From the NCBI GenBank assembly GCA_020024155.1, contig JAHHUE010000050.1, positions 1 through 12,280 on the forward strand: DNA of 12,280 nucleotides. The letters run 5' to 3'. Below the pieces are notes generated by a model, which was given only the letters and a program-made list of their open reading frames with translations, did not search any database and was not told the origin of the DNA. The stretch is from Oscillospiraceae bacterium. Lineage in GTDB: Bacteria; Bacillota; Clostridia; Oscillospirales; Ruminococcaceae. Shown here one piece after another: positions 5,928 to 12,280 of this stretch; the stretch's first letter is position 1, and every line of letters begins with the position of its first letter. The position numbers were made by a program, and so were the translations under genes.

Positions 5928-6281
5928 ATGATAAAATTCTACACTCCCCTTGGCAAAATCAGTCTTACTAATGATTTTTTTGCAGGTCTTGTAGGCAATG
6001 CTGTTACAAGTTGTTATGGTGTTGCAGGTATGCACTGTGCTGGTGCTGCAGATAGTGTAAGAACACTTATCTTCGGCAGCAATATTCCAGAAAAAGGTGT
6101 CGTTGTTACTGAAACTAACGGCGAGCTGATTATTGATTTGCATATCAAAGTGATTTATGGCATAAATATTGCAGCAATAGTACAAAGCATTACAAATAAA
6201 GTGCGTTATGCTGTTGAGGATGCCACAAATCTTAAAGTTCAGAAAATCAATGTTTCTGTTGATGATATTATCGCAGAATAA
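5928..6281 (+). CDS. Asp23/Gls24 family envelope stress protein (YloU-like)
   Basis: This 117-residue protein belongs to the Asp23/Gls24 (DUF322) family, small proteins linked to alkaline and envelope stress and to the membrane in some Firmicutes. Exact biochemical role is unknown. Family features are the N-terminal TPLGKISLTNDF followed by a helix ending in YGVAGM (about 31-36), then two beta-rich segments around EKGVVVTETNGELIIDLHI, and a C-terminal amphipathic stretch with NKVRYAVEDATNLKVQKINV. AAAGGAG lies 7 nt before the ATG. It ends 26 bp before fakA with no terminator between, so the two are probably co-transcribed, mirroring yloU-yloV in Bacillus. This member is short, with no extra tail or signal peptide. 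Confidence 0.88.
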   Translation: MIKFYTPLGKISLTNDFFAGLVGNAVTSCYGVAGMHCAGAADSVRTLIFGSNIPEKGVVVTETNGELIIDLHIKVIYGINIAAIVQSITNKVRYAVEDATNLKVQKINVSVDDIIAE

Positions 6282-6307
6282 TTCAATTATTTTTAAGGTG
6301 GAAAAAC

Positions 6308-7981
6308 ATGATAACTGGTAAAATACTTAGAGATAGCATTATATCCGGCGCAAATTTAATTATCAACAAAAAGAGCAGTGTTGACGAACTTAACGTTTTC
6401 CCTGTTCCTGATGGTGATACCGGTACGAATATGTCAATGACAATTGGTGCTGCAAAAAGGGATTTGTTAAATCTTCCTGATGACTGCACAGTTGAAAAAG
6501 TAAGTCAAGTTACTGCTTCAAGTATGCTTCGTGGTGCAAGAGGTAACAGTGGTGTTATTTCTTCACTTTTATTCCGTGGTTTTGCAAAAGCTTTCACTGG
6601 CAAAACAGAAGCAGATGCACAAGACCTTATCCAAGCTCTCAGAGGTGGTGTTGACGCAGCTTATAAAGCTGTTATGAAGCCAACAGAAGGTACTATGCTT
6701 ACTGTTGCTCGTGTTGCTTGTGAAAAAGCTGAAACTATGATGGATGAAACTGACCCTGTTGTTCTTTGGAGCGCTGTTGTTGATGCAGCTCAGTCTGCTC
6801 TTGATTATACTCCGGAACAACTTCCTGTACTTAAAAAAGCTGGTGTTGTTGACGCTGGTGGTCAAGGTGTTGTTTATATATTCAGAGGTATTCTCTCTGT
6901 TCTCAAAGACGGTGTTATTGTTGAAAGCGAAGAAACTGTTAAAACAACCGGACAAAATTTTAAAGCTAAGGGTGTTTACACAAAAGATATTGCACCTAAC
7001 ATAACAAACGGTTACTGCACAGAATTTATAATCAACAAAAACGAAAAAGCTTCTGCTGAAAGACTCCGTGCTTTCCTTGAAAGTATTGGCGACAGCGTTG
7101 TTGTTGTTGAAGATGAAGATATTATCAAAAGCCATGTTCATACAGATGACCCTGGTAGAGCTCTCAGCGAAGCTATCAGACATGGTTATATGACAAATCT
7201 TAAAATCGAAAATATGCTTGAACAAATGGCTGAACTTGATGAAAAAGGCAAAGGTCTTGAAAAAGAACAGCTTGACGCAAACAGCGATTCTAAATTCAAA
7301 TATTCAGCAGTTGACAACGATGTGCCTTATGGTTTTGTTGCAGTTGCTGCTGGCGAAGGCCTTGAAAACATCTTTGCTGACCTTGGTGCTGACGCAGTTG
7401 TAACAGGTGGTCAAACAATGAACCCTTCAACTGACGATATTCTTCAAGCAGTTCATTCTGTTGGTGCTAAAACAGTTTTTGTTCTTCCAAACAACAAAAA
7501 CATCATAATGGCTGCTGAACAGGCTGCAAGCCTTGCTGACAGAGAAGTTGTTGTTCTTCCAACAAGAACAATCCCTCAGGGTATCACTTCTATGCTCAAC
7601 TTTGACCCAGAAATGGATACAAAACAAAATACAATCAATATGAACATTGCTGCTCAGAATGTTCAAACTGGTTCTATTACATTTGCTGCAAGAAACTCTG
7701 ACTTTGATGGTCATAAAATCAAAGAAGGCGAAATTCTTGCTCTTGAAAACGGCAAACTTGCTTTTACAGAAAAAAGTGTTGAAAAAGCTGCAATCAAACT
7801 TACAAAAAATATGGTAAATAAAGATTCCAACTTTATCACTGTTATTTATGGCGAAGGCATCAGCGAAGAAGAAGCTAATTCTGTTTGCACTGGTATCAAA
7901 GCAAAAATCAGCCCAAGTATTGAAGTTTCTGCTATCAAAGGTGACCAACCTGTATACTATTACCTCATTTCAGTTGAATAG
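6308..7981 (+). CDS. fakA: Fatty acid kinase catalytic subunit FakA (DAK2/YloV family)
   Basis: FakA phosphorylates fatty acids bound to a FakB (DegV-family) partner. The acyl-phosphate then enters phospholipid synthesis via PlsX/PlsY. The 557 residues match full-length FakA. The N-terminal DhaL-like kinase domain (about 1-200) has the Mg-ATP motif DGDTGTN (35-41), GARGNSG (76-82), KPTEGTML (124-131) and VDAGGQG (181-187). A middle domain holds C237 and HVHTD (H276, H278), positions consistent with the zinc site described for Staphylococcus FakA. The C-terminal domain, about 340-557 and DegV/EDD-like in topology, would contact FakB. AAGGTGG precedes the ATG. No fakB lies in the window, so FakB proteins must be encoded elsewhere. 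A glycerone kinase role is unlikely given length and domain order. Confidence 0.95.
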   Translation: MITGKILRDSIISGANLIINKKSSVDELNVFPVPDGDTGTNMSMTIGAAKRDLLNLPDDCTVEKVSQVTASSMLRGARGNSGVISSLLFRGFAKAFTGKTEADAQDLIQALRGGVDAAYKAVMKPTEGTMLTVARVACEKAETMMDETDPVVLWSAVVDAAQSALDYTPEQLPVLKKAGVVDAGGQGVVYIFRGILSVLKDGVIVESEETVKTTGQNFKAKGVYTKDIAPNITNGYCTEFIINKNEKASAERLRAFLESIGDSVVVVEDEDIIKSHVHTDDPGRALSEAIRHGYMTNLKIENMLEQMAELDEKGKGLEKEQLDANSDSKFKYSAVDNDVPYGFVAVAAGEGLENIFADLGADAVVTGGQTMNPSTDDILQAVHSVGAKTVFVLPNNKNIIMAAEQAASLADREVVVLPTRTIPQGITSMLNFDPEMDTKQNTINMNIAAQNVQTGSITFAARNSDFDGHKIKEGEILALENGKLAFTEKSVEKAAIKLTKNMVNKDSNFITVIYGEGISEEEANSVCTGIKAKISPSIEVSAIKGDQPVYYYLISVE

Positions 7982-8001
7982 TATTATACAGATATTTCGC
8001 A

Positions 8002-8031
8002 TAGACATTTTTATGCAGTTTGTGCTAAAAT
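8002..8031 (+). promoter_or_regulatory. Candidate recG promoter lying before the fakA terminator
   Basis: TAGACA (8002-8007), an 18-nt spacer and TAAAAT (8026-8031) with an extended TG element (8023-8024) resemble a housekeeping promoter. The predicted start, near 8038, is only about 5 nt before the terminator hairpin at 8043-8068. A hairpin so close to the 5' end may not stop polymerase but would cap the recG transcript (inference). Confidence 0.5.
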
Positions 8032-8042
8032 TAAATTAACCA

Positions 8043-8076
8043 ATAGGCTGTCTTAACTGACAGCCTATATTTTTTA
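8043..8076 (+). terminator. Intrinsic terminator after fakA
   Basis: ATAGGCTGTC (8043-8052) and GACAGCCTAT (8059-8068) make a perfect 10-bp stem with loop TTAACT, followed by ATTTTTTAA. It separates asp23-fakA from recG, whose ATG is only 27 bp beyond the U-tract. Confidence 0.88.
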
Positions 8077-8102
8077 ATCATTTTAATGTAAAGGAAACTA
8101 TT

Positions 8103-10124
8103 ATGGATTTAAACAACGAAATCCGTTACTTAAAAGGTGTTGGCGATAAACGAGCACAGCAGTTAAACAAACTTGGTGTGTACTCTGTTTATGACCTTTT
8201 ATATTTTTTTCCAAGAAAATATATAGATTACACTCAGCCCTACGAAGTTTTTAACGCCCCTTATGATACTCCTTGTGTTGTTAAAGCAACTGTATTAAAA
8301 GTATCTAATGGTGTTCTTGTCAGAGGTGGAAAAACTATTTATAAAGTTATGTGCGCAGACGATACTGCTCAACTTACTTTAACATATTTTAACTCTGAAT
8401 ATACTGTGCAAAAATTAAAGGTTGGATGTGATTATCTTTTCTATGGTAAAATTGGTGGAAATATGCTTAACAGAGAAATGGTTTCTCCTGCTTTTGTTGA
8501 TATTGATTATCCTATAAAGGAACAACCGGTGTATTCTCTCACACAAGGTTTGTCCTCAGCAATGATAAGCAAATATGTTCAAACTGCTCTAAGCTTAATT
8601 GATAATATTCCTGATTTTATTCCTCAACATATTTTATCGGAATTTTTTCTTCCAAGTTTGGATTTTGCTATAAGAAATATTCACACTGGTAAAACACCTT
8701 CCGCTGTATCAATTGCAAAAGAAAGACTTATTTTTGACGAATTTTTTATGTTGCAATTGGGTATGTCTATTATGGGTGAAGATATCAGCAAGCACACTGA
8801 TATAACCTTGAAAAACACCGATATTTCCGACTTTATAAATTCACTTAGCTTTACACCTACTGACGCTCAAACCCGTGTTGTAAATGAAATTTTGCAGGGA
8901 TTCTGCTCAGGTACAGCTCAAAACAGATTAGTGCAAGGCGATGTTGGTTGTGGCAAAACATTAGTTGGTGCTTGTGCTTGCTTTGCTATGGCAAAAAACG
9001 GTTATCAAAGTTGTATGATGGCACCAACAGAAATTCTTGCAAATCAACATTTTTACTCATTTAAAAACTTTTTTGATAAATTTAATATAAAAGTTGCTTT
9101 GCTTACATCATCAACAAGAGCAAAAGAAAAAAGAGAAATTCTTTCTGCATTGCAAAATGGAGAAATTGATATCATTGTAGGCACTCACTCACTTATAAAT
9201 GAAAGTGTAATTTTTAAAAATCTAGGCTTATGTATAACTGACGAACAACATCGTTTTGGTGTTGCACAAAGAACTAAAATGAGCCTTAAAGGAAATAATC
9301 CTCATATTATTGTTATGAGTGCAACTCCTATTCCTCGTACACTTGCAATGATTATATATGGCAATATGCAAATATCTATTATTGACCAAATGCCAAAAGG
9401 CAGAAAACCTATTGAAACATATTTTGTTGGCACAGACAAACGAGCAAGAATGTTTGCCTTTATTGATAAGCATATTAAAATGGGAAGACAAGCATATATT
9501 GTTTTGCCGGCTATTGACCCTAACGAAAATGTAACAGAGCTGCAAAGTGTTACAGCTTATTACAATGATGTTATACAAGCTCTTTTGCCAAATGCAAAAT
9601 CAGCTATATTACACGGAAAAATGAAAACAAGCGAAAAAGATGATATTATGAATCGTTTTAAAAATGGTGAAATCGACCTTTTGTGTTCAACAACAGTTGT
9701 TGAAGTTGGTGTTGACGTACCTAATGCTGTTCTTATGATTATAGAAAATGCAGAGCGATACGGCTTGTCTGCCCTTCATCAGTTAAGGGGCCGTGTTGGT
9801 CGTGGAGAATATCAAAGCTACTGTATTCTTGTATCTGATAACAAGGGTAAAAATGTTGTTGAAAGACTTAAATTTCTGTGTTCTTCACAAGACGGATTTA
9901 AGGTTAGCCAATATGACCTTGAAAATCGTGGTCCTGGTGACTTTTTCGGCAAACGACAACACGGTTTGCCAGATTTAAAAATTGCAAGTATGTCCGAAGA
10001 TATTTCCACTTTGGAAAAATCTCAAAAAGCCTGCAATATGATACTTTCCACTGATAACTGGCAGAAAAAGTATCCTTTGCTTATGAAAAAACTAAAAAAA
10101 TTATTTGAAGGATTTATTTTATAA
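8103..10124 (+). CDS. recG: ATP-dependent DNA helicase RecG
   Basis: RecG is a superfamily 2 translocase that regresses stalled replication forks and processes branched DNA. The 673 residues match the family. An N-terminal wedge/OB region (about 1-230, starting with the helix-hairpin LKGVGDKRAQQLNKLGV) precedes two RecA-like lobes. Seen motifs are Walker A GDVGCGKT (279-286), APTEILANQH (307-316), GTHSL (360-364), box II DEQH (380-383), SATPIPRT (406-413), HGKM (504-507), TTVVEVGVDVPNA (530-542) and QLRGRVGR (560-567). The C-terminal TRG segment contains RGPGDFFGKRQHG (609-621). AAAGGA lies 7 nt before the ATG. The gene is close to fakA, as in Bacillus, but is followed by a HAD phosphatase gene instead of fapR. 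All motifs are intact. Confidence 0.98.
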   Translation: MDLNNEIRYLKGVGDKRAQQLNKLGVYSVYDLLYFFPRKYIDYTQPYEVFNAPYDTPCVVKATVLKVSNGVLVRGGKTIYKVMCADDTAQLTLTYFNSEYTVQKLKVGCDYLFYGKIGGNMLNREMVSPAFVDIDYPIKEQPVYSLTQGLSSAMISKYVQTALSLIDNIPDFIPQHILSEFFLPSLDFAIRNIHTGKTPSAVSIAKERLIFDEFFMLQLGMSIMGEDISKHTDITLKNTDISDFINSLSFTPTDAQTRVVNEILQGFCSGTAQNRLVQGDVGCGKTLVGACACFAMAKNGYQSCMMAPTEILANQHFYSFKNFFDKFNIKVALLTSSTRAKEKREILSALQNGEIDIIVGTHSLINESVIFKNLGLCITDEQHRFGVAQRTKMSLKGNNPHIIVMSATPIPRTLAMIIYGNMQISIIDQMPKGRKPIETYFVGTDKRARMFAFIDKHIKMGRQAYIVLPAIDPNENVTELQSVTAYYNDVIQALLPNAKSAILHGKMKTSEKDDIMNRFKNGEIDLLCSTTVVEVGVDVPNAVLMIIENAERYGLSALHQLRGRVGRGEYQSYCILVSDNKGKNVVERLKFLCSSQDGFKVSQYDLENRGPGDFFGKRQHGLPDLKIASMSEDISTLEKSQKACNMILSTDNWQKKYPLLMKKLKKLFEGFIL

Positions 10125-10127
10125 ACT

Positions 10128-10919
10128 ATGATAAAACTTATTATAAGTGACCTTGACGGAACATTGTTATCAAAAGGAAAACATCTTCCCCCTGATTTTG
10201 ATGAAGTGTTTAATGAGCTTAATAAAAAAGGAATAGCCTTTGCAACTGCCACTGGAAGAAACTTTGCTGGTGTTCAAGATTTTTTTGGAAATATAGTTGA
10301 CAAAATGCACTTTATTTGTGATAACGGTGCTTTTGTTATGCATCACGATAAACTTGTGCAGGCAGTAACAATCGAAAAAGAAATGAGCCACAGAATATTT
10401 AATGCAGTAAAAAAATATGGTGGAATTGATGTTCTTGCCTGTGGTAAAAAAGGCACATATTACACACACTGTTTGCCTCAAACACAAGAAATTATGAACG
10501 ACTTCTACACAAAAACAACTTTTGTTGATGATTTATGTGATATTGATGATGAATTTTTTAAAATATCCATAAACGATTTTAACGACCCTTTAAAAAGTGG
10601 TTCATATCAATATTTTGTTGATAATTTTGGCAATGATTTATCTATAAACGCATCAGGCGACATTTGGATGGATGCAATGTGCAAAAATGTAAACAAAGGT
10701 ATTGGTGTAGATGTTTTGCAAAAACTTCTTGGTGTTACAAAAGAAGAAACTATGATTTTTGGCGACTATTACAACGATATTCCTATGCTTGATAGAGCTG
10801 AATATTCTTTTGCTATGGCAACAGCTCCTGACGATGTAAAAGCTCATTGCAAATACATAGCAGACAGCAGTGAAAGCTTTGGTGTTACAAAAGCAATAAA
10901 AGAATTTGTACTCAATTAA
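10128..10919 (+). CDS. Cof-type HAD-IIB family phosphatase
   Basis: This is a cytosolic Mg-dependent phosphatase of the haloacid dehalogenase superfamily, subclass IIB. Relatives remove phosphate from sugar phosphates, flavin and pyridoxal phosphate precursors. At 263 residues it has the usual length. Motif I is DLDGTLL (8-14; nucleophile D8, acid D10). Motif II is within ATATGR (39-44). The conserved lysine is K190 (NKGIG). Motif IV is GDYYND (212-217). Between them (about 84-185) lies the C2-type cap, which sets substrate choice. The ATG is only 3 bp after the recG stop, with a weak GAAGGA 15 nt upstream, so it is probably translationally coupled to recG. The substrate cannot be named, and no link to DNA repair is implied by the family. 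Confidence 0.92.
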   Translation: MIKLIISDLDGTLLSKGKHLPPDFDEVFNELNKKGIAFATATGRNFAGVQDFFGNIVDKMHFICDNGAFVMHHDKLVQAVTIEKEMSHRIFNAVKKYGGIDVLACGKKGTYYTHCLPQTQEIMNDFYTKTTFVDDLCDIDDEFFKISINDFNDPLKSGSYQYFVDNFGNDLSINASGDIWMDAMCKNVNKGIGVDVLQKLLGVTKEETMIFGDYYNDIPMLDRAEYSFAMATAPDDVKAHCKYIADSSESFGVTKAIKEFVLN

Positions 10920-10962
10920 AAAGTTATTAACATAAATAGACAGTATAGTGGAAAACTTATAT

Positions 10963-11002
10963 AAAACAAATCAGCACTCCATTTGGAGTGCTGATTTGTT
11001 TT
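10963..11002. terminator. Long-stem terminator after the recG-HAD unit, possibly bidirectional
   Basis: An 18-bp perfect stem (10963-10980 and 10985-11002) with an ATTT loop lies 43 bp past the HAD stop. Its outer arms are A/T-rich (AAAACAAA and TTTGTTTT), so both strands end in a U-rich run. It can end transcription from the left and also catch transcripts from lysR on the right. Confidence 0.85.
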
Positions 11003-11205
11003 GGTGGGTATTTTTTCGTTATTTGTTATAACCTGTTAAACAATATTGGTTGCATTTTTCTCAAATGCTATAAGTTGTATGGTAAATTTAAACCACAATA
11101 ATATAATACCCTATATTTCAAAATAAATATATATTTTATAGATTTTTTAACCAGATTGTAATAATTTTAGAGATAAATATTGCATAATTTTGTCGAAAAC
11201 AAATA
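11003..11205. other. AT-rich gap between two terminators, no recognisable content
   Basis: About 200 bp lie between the HAD-side and lysR-side terminators. I see no ORF with a ribosome binding site, no RNA gene, no clear promoter pair and no repeat. It is probably the plain spacer between convergent genes. Confidence 0.6.
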
Positions 11206-11240
11206 AAAAGTGCAATAAATCACAAATTTACAGCACTTTT
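11201..11240 (-). terminator. Intrinsic terminator of lysR, possibly bidirectional
   Basis: On the minus strand AAAAGTGC and GCACTTTT pair (11233-11240 with 11206-11213). After a single T-T mismatch the inner GTAAAT/ATTTAT extends the stem, closed by a TTGTG loop. A U-rich tail follows. The plus strand also has U-rich sequence (CTTTTTT) after the hairpin. It starts 14 bp after the lysR stop. Confidence 0.8.
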
Positions 11241-11254
11241 CTTTTTTACCATAT

Positions 11255-12184
11255 TTATTTTTTTCTCTCTAAACCAACATAAGAAAGTGTAAGGGCATTT
11301 TTTACAAGATTTATATACTCTTCTACCACCGGTTTAATTTCCATACTTTTAAGCTTTATCCAACCGACTGTCATTTTTTCTCCATAGCCGTCAAGCTGCA
11401 ATGATATTATATTATCATCAACAACACCATCAATCAAACAGCCTGTACCGATATTATAACAATCTGTATTTGAAAGTATATTAAACGCAGTTGCTCTATC
11501 TCTCACATATACAACCTTTTTAAACCCTGAAACATCAACTGTTTCTTCTGCAAAGTTTAAAGAGCTGTTATCCTGCTCATATGCTATGCAAGTGTAATCT
11601 TCAAGTTGTTGCATTGTAACCTTTGTATTTGATGCCAAAGGATGATTTTTTCTCATATAAATATGAGATGTAAAGTTTTTAAGTGGTGTAAATTCAATAT
11701 CTTTGCTCTGCAACAATCTTGTTAAGTATCTGCTTGTAGAATCTGAAAGAAAGATAATTCCTATATCGCTTTTTTTGTTGAATACATCATCAATAATTTC
11801 GTATGTCTTGCTCTCTCTTAAATAAAATTCATAGTCGCTACACTGTTCATTATTTAAAAGGTCAATAAAAGCTTTAACTGCAAATGCATAATGTTGTGTT
11901 GAGATTGAAACACGCTTTTTTTCCACTGCTCCGTTGATAAAACGATTTTCTATCTGCTGTGCTTGCTCCAAAAGTTGCTTAGCATAACATAAAAGCTCTG
12001 TACCCTCAGCAGTAAATCTTGTTTTGCTGCTTCCTCTCTCCAAAATGCAAATACCCAATTCTTCTTCAAGGTCTTTTATAGCTTTACTAAGTGTTGGCTG
12101 TGTAAGAAATAAGCTTTGTGCAGCTTTACTGATTGTGCTGCATTTAGAAACCTCCACAATATATCTCAATTGCTGTAATGTCAT
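11255..12184 (-). CDS. LysR-type transcriptional regulator
   Basis: The 309-residue protein is a DNA-binding regulator of the LysR family. The N-terminal winged helix-turn-helix spans about 1-60 (MTLQQLRYIV, then AAQSLFLTQPTLSKAIKDLEEELG with the recognition helix, and RFTAEGTELL). A linker helix (about 61-88) and a periplasmic-binding-protein-like effector domain (about 91-305) follow. I chose the ATG at 12184 because GAGGA lies 6-7 nt before it. An upstream GTG at 12202 would add six residues but has no ribosome binding site. The effector domain has no motif that reveals its ligand. LysR genes often regulate a divergent neighbour, which here would start beyond the right edge. The gene is convergent with the HAD gene and unlikely to control it. 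Confidence 0.94.
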   Translation of the reverse strand: MTLQQLRYIVEVSKCSTISKAAQSLFLTQPTLSKAIKDLEEELGICILERGSSKTRFTAEGTELLCYAKQLLEQAQQIENRFINGAVEKKRVSISTQHYAFAVKAFIDLLNNEQCSDYEFYLRESKTYEIIDDVFNKKSDIGIIFLSDSTSRYLTRLLQSKDIEFTPLKNFTSHIYMRKNHPLASNTKVTMQQLEDYTCIAYEQDNSSLNFAEETVDVSGFKKVVYVRDRATAFNILSNTDCYNIGTGCLIDGVVDDNIISLQLDGYGEKMTVGWIKLKSMEIKPVVEEYINLVKNALTLSYVGLERKK

Positions 12185-12210
12185 AATTCTTCCTCTTGTC
12201 ACGCTTATTG

Positions 12211-12216
12211 ATTATA
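12211..12216 (-). promoter_or_regulatory. Candidate -10 element of lysR
   Basis: A perfect TATAAT on the minus strand lies 27 nt before the lysR ATG. With a 17-nt spacer the -35 would be TATAAA, a poor match, as is common for regulated promoters. It overlaps one arm of the inverted repeat at 12213-12239. Confidence 0.45.
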
Positions 12217-12239
12217 AAATATATAATGACAATTTTATA
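12213..12239. promoter_or_regulatory. Possible LysR-type operator (T-N11-A type inverted repeat)
   Basis: TATAAAAT and ATTTTATA form a perfect 8-bp inverted repeat separated by exactly 11 nt, the geometry of LysR boxes. It sits directly upstream of lysR and overlaps its likely -10, so negative autoregulation is plausible. The site is very A/T-rich, so chance is a real alternative. Confidence 0.4.
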
Positions 12240-12280
12240 TAAAGATTTTTTATACAAAATTATTATTAACTACTATATTG

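Noticed and set aside
6569..7225. 218-codon open frame on the minus strand
   Set aside because: It is entirely antisense to fakA, which has clear motifs. The frame is open because of fakA codon bias, and its translation is low-complexity with no family resemblance.
8103..10919. A defence-system reading of the helicase plus HAD protein pair
   Set aside because: The helicase is canonical RecG with all family motifs and the phosphatase is a standard Cof-type HAD. Neither shows nuclease or sensor domains, and the surroundings are housekeeping genes.
11003..11205. A small gene or RNA between the two terminators
   Set aside because: No ORF with a ribosome binding site, no paired -35/-10 and no recognisable RNA fold were found, only A/T-rich sequence.
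12185..12202. GTG start for lysR adding six residues
   Set aside because: There is no Shine-Dalgarno before the GTG, while GAGGA is well placed before the ATG at 12184, which also gives the usual LysR N-terminus.

Overview
The window looks like chromosomal housekeeping DNA from a low-GC Firmicute, most likely a member of class Clostridia. The evidence is AT-rich intergenic DNA, AAGGAG-type ribosome binding sites, a threonine T-box leader, an RNase Y gene followed by a YmdB phosphodiesterase, and an Asp23-family/FakA/RecG gene order that resembles the Bacillus yloU-yloV...recG region. No phage, transposon, CRISPR or plasmid gene is visible. I did not find an undescribed multi-gene system. What is worth a second look is mostly regulatory architecture.

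Layout. Positions 1-350 hold a minus-strand array of three identical tRNA-Lys(UUU) genes in an exact 133-bp tandem repeat. Each complete spacer carries its own intrinsic terminator, and one near-consensus promoter lies upstream at 415-443. Positions 631-2927 hold thrS (minus strand) with its terminator, a complete Thr T-box leader (specifier ACC, T-box, antiterminator and terminator) and its promoter. A divergent promoter at 2962-2990 drives rny (RNase Y, 3092-4648). The rny terminator is followed at once by an extended -10 promoter for a ymdB-like metallophosphoesterase gene (4778-5551). After a strong terminator comes an Asp23/Gls24-family gene (5928-6281) and fakA (6308-7981), preceded by two candidate promoters and an 18-bp perfect palindrome. 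A hairpin terminator separates fakA from recG (8103-10124), which is followed 3 bp later by a Cof-type HAD phosphatase gene (10128-10919). A LysR-type regulator gene (11255-12184, minus strand) converges on it. Between the two lie two terminators and about 200 bp with no recognisable content.

Functionally the genes cover translation supply (tRNA-Lys and ThrRS under tRNA-Thr sensing), mRNA turnover (RNase Y with its usual neighbour YmdB), fatty-acid activation for phospholipid synthesis (FakA), replication-fork repair (RecG), a phosphosugar or cofactor phosphatase of unknown substrate, and a LysR regulator whose target is probably beyond the right edge. The transcription units inferred from promoters and terminators are: tRNA-Lys x3; T-box-thrS; rny; ymdB; asp23-fakA; recG-HAD; lysR.
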